A DNA stretch of 64,000 nt from Pseudomonas frederiksbergensis (GTDB lineage Bacteria; Pseudomonadota; Gammaproteobacteria; Pseudomonadales; Pseudomonadaceae), in NCBI RefSeq assembly GCF_001952935.1, contig NZ_CP018319.1, positions 1,787,501-1,851,500 of the forward strand. Reading direction: 5' to 3'. The notes beneath the pieces are model-generated. The model saw only the letters and a program-made list of their open reading frames with translations. It was not told the origin of the DNA and ran no database searches. Both the position numbers and the translations under genes were made by a program. This document shows, piece after piece, positions 9,249 through 20,796 of the stretch. Each line of letters begins with the position of its first letter. The first letter of the stretch is position 1.

Positions 9249-10165
9249 TGCTCAGCCTCTTCGTACAGGCCTACGGCAATGGTGCGGACATTCCCCGAAA
9301 TTGCACTGCCGGTAAAACCGATAGCGGCGCCCAAGGCGTCTTTTATCTGAGTGACCGTTGCATGCTTGACCTCGGTGGGTGTGAAACGCTTGGGCAATTC
9401 ACCCGACAACTGCTTCAACTTGATCATCTTCGACGTCAAACGCGGGTCGTTGATGCTCAATAGTTCTTTGGTCAGTTTGGCGCGTTCCTGTCGATTCAGC
9501 CCCCTGAGCACTTCCCTGACACTTTTCCCGGTCGTGGCCTTATTCAGCCTGACCAGTTTGAGTGTTGTCAGCGCGGATGCGCCTACCCCGACCAAGGACG
9601 CAGCATCCAGCGCAATCATGGTGTACTGGTACCACTCTTCGCTGTCGAGCTCATCGTTACGGGCAGGGTTGACGATCTCATTGCGGGTCCGATAGCCGCT
9701 GGCAAAACACTGCACTGAGCTGGCAGCCGCAGCGGTATAACCGAGCGCAGCGACCACCGTACTTGCCCCTGCCGAAAACGGAATAGCCACTGAACCACTG
9801 AGCACTACGATCCAGCCGATCACTGCACCCACGCACGATAAGCTGGTGTTGACTGCCTCACCCACCAGGCGCGATTCACGCGGATTGTCCCGCACCTGCT
9901 GGGCGAATTGAGCAGGCGCAATGTACTTCTGCGCCTCGCGCAAAATGATTCGCTTGGGCCTGATACTACAAATCGGCTTGAACTCGCGCAGGGTCACTAC
10001 GTTGAATTCGGCATCGATGTACACCACGCCCGCGCCAACGATTCCGGGGTCGGCGTCGATGGCGGCGAACAGGCGTGGCAGGTTGATCTGGCTTTCGATG
10101 CGTTGGCGGGCCATGAACTGGGAGGGGCTGTAGTCCATGCCGATACCCGGTAAGGGGTTGCTCAT
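9245..10165 (-). CDS. Hypothetical protein with hydrophobic hairpins, possible effector
   Basis: A 306-residue protein of unknown family. It has a soluble N-terminal part (1-100), a long Gly/Ala-rich hydrophobic stretch from about 107 to 155 able to form a membrane hairpin, another at 185-205, a basic helical region (205-260) and a short hydrophobic segment near 275-295. There is no signal peptide. The ATG at 10165 has an AAGGA about nine bases upstream. The overlapping downstream gene encodes a small polytopic membrane protein. The shape resembles membrane-inserting effectors, but I see no catalytic motif and no secretion apparatus gene nearby, so function is open. Confidence 0.75.
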   Translation of the reverse strand: MSNPLPGIGMDYSPSQFMARQRIESQINLPRLFAAIDADPGIVGAGVVYIDAEFNVVTLREFKPICSIRPKRIILREAQKYIAPAQFAQQVRDNPRESRLVGEAVNTSLSCVGAVIGWIVVLSGSVAIPFSAGASTVVAALGYTAAAASSVQCFASGYRTRNEIVNPARNDELDSEEWYQYTMIALDAASLVGVGASALTTLKLVRLNKATTGKSVREVLRGLNRQERAKLTKELLSINDPRLTSKMIKLKQLSGELPKRFTPTEVKHATVTQIKDALGAAIGFTGSAISGNVRTIAVGLYEEAEQ

Positions 10166-10321
10166 GTGAATCGTCCTTGAAGATCGCGGGTTAAATCTTT
10201 AATGCCTGTGCAGGCGACTTCCGTCTTCCACAGGGTTGGCGTTGCACGGGAAATCGATTTTCCGGTCAGCCATTGAAGCGAGCGTCACCTTAGCAAACGG
10301 GCCGCACAGTCGCTAGAAAAC

Positions 10322-10349
10322 AAAACGCCAGCACTCAGGCTGGCGTTTT
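10322..10349 (-). terminator. Terminator downstream of ygiQ
   Basis: AAAACGCCAGC and GCTGGCGTTTT form an 11-bp stem with a 6-base loop; on the minus strand the stem is followed by a T-rich run (GTTTTC), 17 bases after the ygiQ stop. It is probably bidirectional. Confidence 0.85.
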
Positions 10350-10366
10350 GCGATATCGCGGGCAGA

Positions 10367-12670
<2,304 letters not shown>

Positions 12671-12897
12671 GACGATGACCGGTGTTGAGATGAAAAATCG
12701 CGGGCGCGGAATATAGCACAAAAAATAACCAATTCCGACAACAGCGGTCGGCTTTTACCCTCAGGCCTGCCCCCCTGACCGATACAGCACATTTCGCTGG
12801 GCAAAGGTCACTACATAGAGATTCTTCAAGCAAAAAACCCGCGAGTAATCTGGCGCTTCAATTATCAGACTGGCTTATCCAGAGCCACGGAGCGCCC

Positions 12898-15800
12898 TTG
12901 AACGATTCGACTTTACACAATACAGCCCCCGCACCTGCCCCTGCGGCCCTATCTGCTCACGCAAGTTTCATCCAGAGCAAGCTGCCTGGCTGGCTAGTCG
13001 AGGGATCCGCCGAACAACGCAAAACGTTTCGCGCTTGCCTGCTCAAAAGCAATGCCGCCAGGCAGGCGTTGGTCTCAGTCTTCGAGGATCTGAAAAACCC
13101 CGTGAACTTTGCCCGAACCTTGTTGAGCGAAAAGCTTACAGGGCACCTGGGATCGCTGGACGCTGAAAAATCCACACTGCTGCGCGAGTGGAAGAACTCC
13201 CATCTCCTGGGGCTGATCAAAACACATCATAAAACCACCGAACAAACGCTTGTAGACGCCGCTCTGCAGAACTTCGAACCTTCCGAAGCCCTGAGCGGTG
13301 GTTTTGAAGCGGGATCGGCCATCTATTTGTCCGGGTACGTCGAAAAGAAAAAAAGTGCTGTCAGCCCAGAAAACTTCGCCGGGGTTTGCCGCGAGCTGGA
13401 CATTGGCATGCAGTACCAGAGACACATCAGCGAAATACTGGAACCTTCCGCGACTGCGGGAACAACCGCCACTCACTCGGCAAACCAGATAAAGGCCCTG
13501 ATCAGGAACGACGATCAAAATACTTTTGAGGCGGCGATCCACATCGCCCTGATGAAGAAATCCATCAACAACGATCTTTACACGCTATTACTCGAACTGA
13601 AACACGCCGGCAGCCACAAGGACTTGATCTGCTCACAGCTGACACTGGACGGCATAGCCCTTCCGGGCATCGTGATACTTCGGGATAAATGGCCTCAGAT
13701 CAAACACGTCCTTTACATTCCCGATGACCCCGATCACGCGATCAAACGATATGACTCATATAACGAGCTTCAAAAAGCCTTGGCAATCAAGCTGGACACA
13801 CCCTCTTACCGCAAGTTCTTCAATCGCTTCATTTCGTTTGAGCGCCAGGGAACGCCGCTGACCACAGGCACTTTGTGGTCAGGCGAATCCCGCCTGAGTA
13901 ATCCGTCTTTTGCCAAACCCTTAGTGCGTGTCGATATTGCCGGTGACATCTATGAAACGGCCTTCAAGCAACGCATTGCCCACCTGAAAGCTGATGCACG
14001 TGTGCTGGCGGTCCCCACGGCAGATGCCAACACCGCCGGCAGTTTGAAAAAACGTCAGGAGCTCGAGGCAGCAGGAGAGTCGCTGTTGGTTTTCGCCGCG
14101 TCCTTCATACCGGTCATCGGTGAAGTGATGCTGGCGGTAACAGCCTTGCGGTTACTCCATTCGGTCTATCACGGCGTCGCCGCCTGGAGTCGTGGCGATA
14201 CCGATGAAGCGTTGAATGATCTGCTCGACGTCGCAGACGCCGCGGCCCTGGGCATCATCACGGCCGGCGCAATAAAAACCACCGGGATCGCCACTCATCT
14301 GGTGAGAATCAGGTTGAGCGACAATAGCGAACGACTCTGGCACCCCGATCTGACGCCCTACCGGAATACACTTCAACTTCCTGAAAACATCCATCCCAAC
14401 GCTCAAGGCTTGTACAAACACAACGCAAAAACCTATGTAGCACTGGAAGACCATTTCTATGAAGTAAAGGTCGACATCGCCACCCAAAAGTGGGAGCTGC
14501 AACACCCTTCTGACCCAGACGGGTATGCACCACAGATGGTACAAAACGATGCCGCCGGATGGCGCCATCTACACGAGGACCCGCGCACTTGGGATGGGTT
14601 GAAACTGATCAGACGTCTTGGCCCTGTCGCACGCAATATCCGCCAAGAAGCCGTCGAGCCCATTCTGCTGGTCAGCGGACTAGACCGATTGGCTCTCATT
14701 GAACTTCATCTGAACACCCAACGTCCGCCCCCCCTGCTGACCGATGTGTTGAAGCGCTTTGATTTGAGGCAGGAAATAAATGATTTCAAGATAGAACGCA
14801 GCAAAGGTACTAAAACCGGCACTTACTCACCGTTCATCTTGATGCACCTGCTCACCACTCTGAGCGGCTGGCCAACCACTCGATACCTGACCGTAGTCGA
14901 CGGGACTGAAACGCTCTTTGCTTTTGGTGACTCCGCCAATGCAACACTGCCAGAACTTAGATTGACCTACGCCCAAATCAGAAACGGCGTACTGACTGAC
15001 GCTGTTGTCGAGAAGTTGGAAACTGAAGAGCTCAGTGAGCTGTTCAAAGGGCTGGCGCCATCCACTGCCTCTAACGCAGAGCGCCTGGCGCAGTGTCTCG
15101 AGATCAAACTTGCGGCAACAAAAGATCTGCTGTTTCCAAAAATTTATGCACTGACCGATCAACCGGAAAACTCGATACAGGAACACATTCGCACCCAGTA
15201 TCCAGCGCTGCCAAAAAGCTATCTGCAACAAATGACACTCAGCCTCAGCACACTGGAAAAACAACAAATCGTGCGGGAACGGCAGTTGCTGCCACTCATG
15301 GAAAAGGAAGCAGCCGAATATTCCAAGGAAGTTGAAACAGCACGTACTTATGAGGGGCTTTATCTTGATTCGGCTCGCCCTCTCGACACCGACAAACTCA
15401 TCCTCACGAACCTCAAGCACTTGCCTGACTGGTCCGACTCGGTGCACATCGAAATGCGTGATGCAACTCTCAACGGCACATTGCTGAGCAGCGTCGGCAG
15501 TGACACAGCCGTTCATCGCAGGGTTCTGGTTCGAGTAGGCGCGCAGTACAGGGCTTACGATGCTGCGGGAAATTCGCTTAATGGATTGGCCGACCTCTAT
15601 ACCTCGATCAAAGCAGCCCTGCCTGAAGCCGAGCGCTTTGCCATCGCCAATCGCTGGACTGACCGTGTCAAAACCGCGCTCAACAACGTCATGGAGCATT
15701 TACACAAACAACCTTTGGCTATTCGGGAAGCTGATGCGTCATGGGCTACCGAGCCCGTAACTCCAGGCTTGCCTCTTGATACCTATTTTGCCCGGCAAGA

Positions 15801-16863
15801 AACACCAACGAACCTGTCGCTGCGCGCAGATGGCGTTTATGAACAGCGCCCCGGACAAGGTGGCACGCACACGTATTACGTGCAGGAAAACCGCCTGTAC
15901 TATCAAGTGCAATACGCCAAACCGGGCTGGCAAGTCATCGATGCGCGCAGCCCCTATCGAGCGTACAAGCCTTATGTGCGGAAAAAGGCTGGGGGTGGTT
16001 GGGAGATCGATACCGATAGCGGATTACCGGGCGGCACCCCGGGCGTTGGCTCGTCAAGGCACCTCGATATTCCGGAGGAGGCAAGCGGCAGCTATCACAG
16101 CGCCACCGAATACATCATGCCTGTGCCATTCACTGCCGCCGAACGAGAGCGAATGTCCAGCATCAGATCCTTTCAACAGGCCATCAACACACGCGGCAAC
16201 TATGATCGCGCCAACAACGGCCGTTACCCCCTCAGGGACTTGAAAGGGCAACCGTTACGCATCAAAAAAATTCAGCAGCAGGCCAGATCGGCTGATGGCA
16301 GTACCCGCTACCAGGCCGCGGCAATCAAACCTTACATTCAATGGGAGGGCTTCGAAGACGTAGCCAACCTGTACGAAGAGAAACTGGCGCTACGTACATT
16401 CACCGCTGCCGACTGCAAGATGCCTGAGGAAAGGACCTTGATCGGACAAGACATGGTGAGCAACAAAAAACCGCTGGTTAAAGGAGAGATTCTTGGGGTC
16501 TATGGAGGAGGATTGATACCCGGTTATGTCGGTGTCGCCAGAAAGGACCCGTTCCTCATCGATGTACTGCCCGGGAAGCTGTTCACCCACGCCAGACCCT
16601 CTACCGTTCTGTTGTCTGGAGACAATGTACTGTCCCGAATGAATACTCTCTTCGAGTATGAACAGGGGAAGCCGGCACGACAGGCAACAACGGGTTACAA
16701 CGTCGAAGCCGTGTCGTTTGATGTGGTGGTTCAAGCCCAAGGCGCAGGCACGGAAAAATACTTGCTGTACGCATTCTTTGCCATCGACGACATTCCCGTC
16801 GATAACGAACTGCGTTGGAACTATGGCTACACCGAGCAAGCGATCAGAGCCCTGTTCGCCTGA
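12898..16863 (+). CDS. Large toxin-like protein (DUF6543/dermonecrotic-toxin-like) with SET-like C terminus
   Basis: A 1321-residue protein that starts with TTG at 12898 behind a GGAG at 12889-12892. A hydrophobic Ala/Leu/Ile-rich stretch at about 394-460 could insert in membranes. Two copies of a short beta module (GLYKHNAKTYVALED near 503 and DGVYEQRPGQ...YYVQENRLYY near 978) resemble the modules of the DUF6543 dermonecrotic-toxin-like proteins of pseudomonads. Residues about 1186-1311 look like a SET domain: LVKGEILGVYGGG, DNVLSRMNTLF, then FFAIDDIPVDNELRWNYGY. The base composition is more AT-rich than in its neighbours. It stands alone, convergent with dnaB, with no recognisable secretion or immunity gene beside it. 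Probably a secreted effector; the target is unknown. Confidence 0.8.
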   Translation: MNDSTLHNTAPAPAPAALSAHASFIQSKLPGWLVEGSAEQRKTFRACLLKSNAARQALVSVFEDLKNPVNFARTLLSEKLTGHLGSLDAEKSTLLREWKNSHLLGLIKTHHKTTEQTLVDAALQNFEPSEALSGGFEAGSAIYLSGYVEKKKSAVSPENFAGVCRELDIGMQYQRHISEILEPSATAGTTATHSANQIKALIRNDDQNTFEAAIHIALMKKSINNDLYTLLLELKHAGSHKDLICSQLTLDGIALPGIVILRDKWPQIKHVLYIPDDPDHAIKRYDSYNELQKALAIKLDTPSYRKFFNRFISFERQGTPLTTGTLWSGESRLSNPSFAKPLVRVDIAGDIYETAFKQRIAHLKADARVLAVPTADANTAGSLKKRQELEAAGESLLVFAASFIPVIGEVMLAVTALRLLHSVYHGVAAWSRGDTDEALNDLLDVADAAALGIITAGAIKTTGIATHLVRIRLSDNSERLWHPDLTPYRNTLQLPENIHPNAQGLYKHNAKTYVALEDHFYEVKVDIATQKWELQHPSDPDGYAPQMVQNDAAGWRHLHEDPRTWDGLKLIRRLGPVARNIRQEAVEPILLVSGLDRLALIELHLNTQRPPPLLTDVLKRFDLRQEINDFKIERSKGTKTGTYSPFILMHLLTTLSGWPTTRYLTVVDGTETLFAFGDSANATLPELRLTYAQIRNGVLTDAVVEKLETEELSELFKGLAPSTASNAERLAQCLEIKLAATKDLLFPKIYALTDQPENSIQEHIRTQYPALPKSYLQQMTLSLSTLEKQQIVRERQLLPLMEKEAAEYSKEVETARTYEGLYLDSARPLDTDKLILTNLKHLPDWSDSVHIEMRDATLNGTLLSSVGSDTAVHRRVLVRVGAQYRAYDAAGNSLNGLADLYTSIKAALPEAERFAIANRWTDRVKTALNNVMEHLHKQPLAIREADASWATEPVTPGLPLDTYFARQETPTNLSLRADGVYEQRPGQGGTHTYYVQENRLYYQVQYAKPGWQVIDARSPYRAYKPYVRKKAGGGWEIDTDSGLPGGTPGVGSSRHLDIPEEASGSYHSATEYIMPVPFTAAERERMSSIRSFQQAINTRGNYDRANNGRYPLRDLKGQPLRIKKIQQQARSADGSTRYQAAAIKPYIQWEGFEDVANLYEEKLALRTFTAADCKMPEERTLIGQDMVSNKKPLVKGEILGVYGGGLIPGYVGVARKDPFLIDVLPGKLFTHARPSTVLLSGDNVLSRMNTLFEYEQGKPARQATTGYNVEAVSFDVVVQAQGAGTEKYLLYAFFAIDDIPVDNELRWNYGYTEQAIRALFA

Positions 16864-16893
16864 AACACAGCTATCAACCGGACCCCCTTGACG

Positions 16894-18288
16894 TTACTCG
16901 TCGTCGAAGTTGTAGCTGCCCGGCGCCAGGTTTTCGAAGCGGGTGTACTTACCGATGAACGCCAGTCTTGACGTGCCGATCGGGCCGTTCCGCTGTTTGC
17001 CGATGATGATCTCGGCGATGCCTTTGTGCTCGGTTTCCGGGTGATACACCTCGTCCCGGTACACGAACATGATCACGTCGGCATCCTGCTCGATCGCTCC
17101 GGATTCCCGGAGGTCGGAGTTGATCGGGCGTTTGTTCGGTCGTTGCTCCAGGGAGCGGTTGAGCTGGGACAGCGCCACCACCGGGCAGTTGAATTCCTTG
17201 GCCAGGGCCTTCAAGGAACGGGAGATCTCGGAAATCTCGTTGGTTCGGTTGTCGCCGCCAGAACCCGGGATCTGCATCAATTGCAGGTAGTCGATCATGA
17301 TCAGGGCGATGTCGCCGTGTTCACGTACCAGACGCCGGGTCCGTGCGCGCATTTCCGACGGGCTGATACCGGCCGTATCGTCAATGAACAGCTTGCGATC
17401 ATTGAGCAAGTTGACCGCCGATGTCAGGCGCGGCCAATCGTCGTCTTCCAGGCGACCGGCACGAACCTTGGTCTGGTCGATCCGGCCGAGGGACGACAAC
17501 ATACGCATGATCAGCGATTCGCCTGGCATCTCCAGCGAGTAGACCAATACGCATTTGTCACTGCGCAGCACGGCGTTTTCCACCAGGTTCATCGCAAAGG
17601 TGGTTTTACCCATGGATGGACGGCCGGCGACGATGATCAGGTCAGACGGTTGCAGGCCGCTGGTCATACCGTCGAGATCGGTGTAACCGGTGGACAGGCC
17701 GGTAATCGCGTTGTCGGTGTTGAACAAGGTGTCGATGCGGTCGATGGCCTTGGTCAACAGGTCATTCACGCTCACCGGGCCGCCGGTTTTTGGCCGGGCC
17801 TCGGCGATCTGGAAAATCTGCCGTTCGGCTTCGTCGAGAATCTCTTCAGCCGAGCGGCCTTCCGGGTTGAAAGCGCTGTCGGCGATTTCTGTGGCGATGC
17901 CGATCAACTGTCGCAACGTTGCCCGTGCACGGACGATCTGGGCATAAGCCTTAATGTTGGCGACGGACGGCGTGTTTTTTGCCAGTTCGCCAAGGTATCC
18001 GAGACCACCGACTTGCGAGGTCTGACCTTCCTTGTCCAATTGCTCGGCAAGGGTCACGACATCGATCGGGGAGTTCTGGTCGGCGAGCTTGGCGATCGCG
18101 CGGAAGATAAGGCGGTGGTCATGTCGATAGAAATCACCGTCCGACACCTGATCCAACACGCGTTCCCAGGCGTTGTTGTCCAGCATCAAACCACCGAGCA
18201 CGGCCTGTTCGGCCTCGATGGAATGGGGCGGCACCTTCAGGGCAGCGGTTTGCAGGTCGTATTGCTCAGGAGCGGAGATATCGTTCAT
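16894..18288 (-). CDS. dnaB: Replicative DNA helicase DnaB
   Basis: The hexameric helicase that unwinds DNA at the replication fork and contacts primase and the clamp loader. The product is 464 residues: N-terminal helical domain (PPHSIEAEQAVLGGLM), then the RecA-like motor with Walker A GRPSMGKTTFA and the Walker B region ALIMIDYLQLM. The start was set at the ATG at 18288 (MNDISAPEQYD); a longer frame to 18402 would add 38 residues that cross the rplI terminator. It follows the ribosomal protein operon on the same strand but a strong terminator at 18336-18364 separates them. Confidence 0.97.
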   Translation of the reverse strand: MNDISAPEQYDLQTAALKVPPHSIEAEQAVLGGLMLDNNAWERVLDQVSDGDFYRHDHRLIFRAIAKLADQNSPIDVVTLAEQLDKEGQTSQVGGLGYLGELAKNTPSVANIKAYAQIVRARATLRQLIGIATEIADSAFNPEGRSAEEILDEAERQIFQIAEARPKTGGPVSVNDLLTKAIDRIDTLFNTDNAITGLSTGYTDLDGMTSGLQPSDLIIVAGRPSMGKTTFAMNLVENAVLRSDKCVLVYSLEMPGESLIMRMLSSLGRIDQTKVRAGRLEDDDWPRLTSAVNLLNDRKLFIDDTAGISPSEMRARTRRLVREHGDIALIMIDYLQLMQIPGSGGDNRTNEISEISRSLKALAKEFNCPVVALSQLNRSLEQRPNKRPINSDLRESGAIEQDADVIMFVYRDEVYHPETEHKGIAEIIIGKQRNGPIGTSRLAFIGKYTRFENLAPGSYNFDDE

Positions 18289-18335
18289 GGCCACTTGAAT
18301 AGTTTTGTGAAAATCAGGAACTGCAGAAAGACAAA

Positions 18336-18364
18336 GGGCACGACCTGTAAACAGGATCGTGCCC
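18336..18364 (-). terminator. Terminator of the rpsF-rplI operon
   Basis: GGGCACGA (18336-18343) pairs with TCGTGCCC (18357-18364), continued inside by CCTGT/ACAGG. Read on the minus strand, the stem is followed by TTTGTCTTTCT. It lies 45 bases after the rplI stop and before dnaB. Confidence 0.85.
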
Positions 18365-18409
18365 GATGTTACCGGCAAGTACCCGAGGGTACCAGCCGAC
18401 AAGTGCTGC

Positions 18410-18856
18410 TTAAGCTGCTACCACGACAACGCGTACGGTGGCTTCAACTTCGGCGTGCAGGTGCACGGCTACGTCGAATTCGCCTACGTTGCGGATAGTG
18501 CCGTTCGGCAGACGAACTTCGCTTTTTGCAACTTCAACGCCAGAGGCGGTCAGTGCATCAGCGATGTCGTGAGTACCGATCGAACCGAACAGCTTGCCTT
18601 CGTCGCCAGCGGTGGCAGTGATAGTCACTTCCAGCTCAGCCAGTTGGGCAGCGCGGCTTTCAGCCGAAGTTTTACGATCTGCTGCGGCTTTTTCCAGCTC
18701 AGCGCGACGCTCTTCGAACGCAGCCAGGTTGGCAGCGGTCGCAGCGGTAGCTTTGCCGTAAGGCAGCAGGTAGTTACGACCGTAGCCAGCCTTAACGTTC
18801 ACTTTGTCACCCAGGTTGCCCAGGTTGGTGACTTTTTCCAGAAGGATCAGTTGCAT
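18410..18856 (-). CDS. rplI: 50S ribosomal protein L9
   Basis: 148 residues, usual length for bL9. The N-terminal RNA-binding domain ([28 protein letters not shown]) and the long connecting helix with a C-terminal domain are evident. L9 binds 23S rRNA near the L1 stalk and helps keep reading frame. It is the last gene of rpsF-rpsR-DUF2232-rplI, 19 bases after the membrane protein gene. Confidence 0.98.
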   Translation of the reverse strand: MQLILLEKVTNLGNLGDKVNVKAGYGRNYLLPYGKATAATAANLAAFEERRAELEKAAADRKTSAESRAAQLAELEVTITATAGDEGKLFGSIGTHDIADALTASGVEVAKSEVRLPNGTIRNVGEFDVAVHLHAEVEATVRVVVVAA

Positions 18857-18875
18857 GTGAAAATCCTCTTAACTT

Positions 18876-19769
18876 TTAACCTTCACCGTTCGCGCTATCG
18901 ACGTCTTTCGGCGTCGAACGACCGCGAAAATCAATCAGGCTGTCGACGATGGCCAAGACCACCAGCAACGGATAGATCAGCTGCATGAACAGCAACAGCG
19001 TGACGTACAACCCCACCAGCCAGAACCTGGCCAGTCGCTTTTGCGCCACCAGCCCATGAATCAGGGCCAGCCCGGCGAACACCAGCGGTACACTGCACAA
19101 CGGCGTCAACATGGCCATCTGCGGACCGATGTTCGGCCCCAGAAGCATGAACGCCAGCAGTAACATCGCCAGCCCCAGCGGGAATCGGATGGCGCGAAAC
19201 TCGCGACCAAAACCACCCGGGTTGTACAACAACGCCTGCCAGTAGCGCCCGACAAGCAGGCTCAGCACACTGACGATTTGCAACAAAGCCGCAATCAGGC
19301 CGGTCAGGACCGGTGCGATCAGGGACGCAAATTGCGCTTGCTCGTCTACCGACAACTTCTGGTAGACATCACCGAGTAGCGACGGCATGACTTTTATCAA
19401 AGCCTGCGCCAGCATCTCGATTTGGGGAGCAAAAACTGTCCCCAGCACCACTGAAAACACCACTCCCATCGCTATGCTGACCAGCAGCACGCGGTTCCAG
19501 GACTCGCTTGCGCGCAAAACCAACGCAAGGCTCCAAGACCCCAGCAGCACCAGAAGTGCCCGTGGGTCATCGGAATAAAACCACCAGATCAACGCCGGCA
19601 GCAGTCCCAGAGCAAGAACGCCCAGGGCGTCCTTCAATCCGCGCCGCAGGAGCACAAGGCAACCCGCGGCAGCACCCAACCAATACAACAACGGCAACGT
19701 TGCGCATCCGGCCACTACCAGAGTGGCCTGCATACGGCCGCGCATGATGAACTCAGCTATGGCACGCAT
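18876..19769 (-). CDS. DUF2232 family multi-pass membrane protein
   Basis: A 297-residue integral membrane protein with about eight hydrophobic segments spread over its length and a short hydrophilic C-terminal tail (RGRSTPKDVDSANGEG). It resembles DUF2232 (YybS-like) proteins, some of which have an ECF-transporter S-component-like appearance. In pseudomonads this gene sits between rpsR and rplI inside the ribosomal protein operon, as here, so its expression is tied to ribosome synthesis. No function is known. The start MRAIAEFIMRG gives a 36-base gap after rpsR. Confidence 0.88.
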   Translation of the reverse strand: MRAIAEFIMRGRMQATLVVAGCATLPLLYWLGAAAGCLVLLRRGLKDALGVLALGLLPALIWWFYSDDPRALLVLLGSWSLALVLRASESWNRVLLVSIAMGVVFSVVLGTVFAPQIEMLAQALIKVMPSLLGDVYQKLSVDEQAQFASLIAPVLTGLIAALLQIVSVLSLLVGRYWQALLYNPGGFGREFRAIRFPLGLAMLLLAFMLLGPNIGPQMAMLTPLCSVPLVFAGLALIHGLVAQKRLARFWLVGLYVTLLLFMQLIYPLLVVLAIVDSLIDFRGRSTPKDVDSANGEG

Positions 19770-19805
19770 GCTTTCAATCCTTTGCTACGTGTCGACTGCC
19801 CGGTC

Positions 19806-20036
19806 TCAGCGGCCGTGGCTGTCGGTGTAGGCCAGCAGGGCCAGGAAGCGGGCGCGCTTGATAGCGGTGGCCAGCTGACGCTGATAACGTGCTTTGGTAC
19901 CGGTGATACGGCTTGGAACGATTTTGCCGGTCTCGGATACATAAGCTTTCAGAGTGTTGAGATCTTTGTAATCGATCTCTTTCACGTCTTCAGCGGTGAA
20001 GCGGCAGAATTTACGACGACGGAAGAAACGTGCCAT
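19806..20036 (-). CDS. rpsR: 30S ribosomal protein S18
   Basis: 76 residues beginning [18 protein letters not shown], a full-length bS18. It binds the platform of the 30S subunit next to S6, whose gene lies 28 bases upstream in the same operon. Confidence 0.98.
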
Positions 20037-20064
20037 GTAATAGGCTCCTCAAAAGGTCCGTGGA

Positions 20065-20487
20065 TTACTCGTCAGCGTTATCGCTGTTGTCGCTGTCATC
20101 ACTATCAGCGCTTTCAGCGCCTTCGTGCTCAGGACGGTCGCGACGCTCACGGCGCTCACTGCGGTTTTCTTCAGCCTTGAGCATCTCGGATTGGCCGGTA
20201 ACGGCTTCTTCGCGACGGATGACCAGGTTACGGATCACTGCATCGTTGTAGCGGAAGTTGTCTTCCAGCTCGGCCAGGGCCTTGCCAGTGCACTCAACGT
20301 TCAGCATCACGTAGTGAGCCTTGTGAACATTGTTGATTGCGTAGGCCAGTTGACGACGGCCCCAATCTTCCAGACGGTGGATTTTGCCGCCGTCTTCTTC
20401 GATCAGCTTGGTGTAACGCTCTACCATGCCGCCGACTTGCTCGCTTTGATCCGGGTGGACCAAAAAGATGATTTCGTAATGACGCAT
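20065..20487 (-). CDS. rpsF: 30S ribosomal protein S6
   Basis: 140 residues. The bS6 core ([18 protein letters not shown] to about residue 100) is followed by a long acidic Glu/Asp/Ser tail ending in SDNADE, as usual in gamma-proteobacteria, where RimK adds extra glutamates. First gene of the rpsF-rpsR-DUF2232-rplI operon. A GGAG precedes the ATG at 20487. Confidence 0.98.
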   Translation of the reverse strand: MRHYEIIFLVHPDQSEQVGGMVERYTKLIEEDGGKIHRLEDWGRRQLAYAINNVHKAHYVMLNVECTGKALAELEDNFRYNDAVIRNLVIRREEAVTGQSEMLKAEENRSERRERRDRPEHEGAESADSDDSDNSDNADE

Positions 20488-20605
20488 GAATGCTCCTTAC
20501 GGGTTGTAGCCTGCCGCTCAAAAGCGGTCAGACAAGGAGTGAATGACACTTATGGACTTGCTTGCGATAGACACATGCGTGCCTGCCGTCACAGCAAGGG
20601 GCGCA

Positions 20606-20634
20606 ATTGTAGAGAAGGGACGGAAGAGGCGCAA
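20606..20634 (-). promoter_or_regulatory. Candidate sigma70 promoter of the rpsF operon
   Basis: On the minus strand TTGCGC (20634-20629) and TACAAT (20611-20606) are separated by 17 bases, about 120 bases before the rpsF start. The -35 is weak, the -10 good. No other clear pair is seen in the leader. Confidence 0.45.
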
Positions 20635-20688
20635 GGCAATTGGTGATTATTTGAACAACCACGACTAATTGCCCAAAACACAAACCAC

Positions 20689-20778
20689 TGTGGGAGCTAG
20701 CCTGCTAGCGATGAGGAAATAACATTCAATATTGATGTTGAATGTGACTCCGCCATCGCTAGCAGGCTAGCTCCCACA
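20689..20778. repeat. REP/BIME variant element
   Basis: TGTGGGAGCTAGCCTGCTAGCGATG faces its complement across a centre containing an AACATTCAATATTGATGTTGAAT-like palindrome. The core differs from the common type (GCTAGCCTGCTAGC instead of GCGGGCTTGCTCGC). It occupies most of the 309-base gap between rlmB and rpsF; the rest holds the rpsF leader and promoter. Confidence 0.88.
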
Positions 20779-20796
20779 GGAGGGTTTAGCGCTGGA

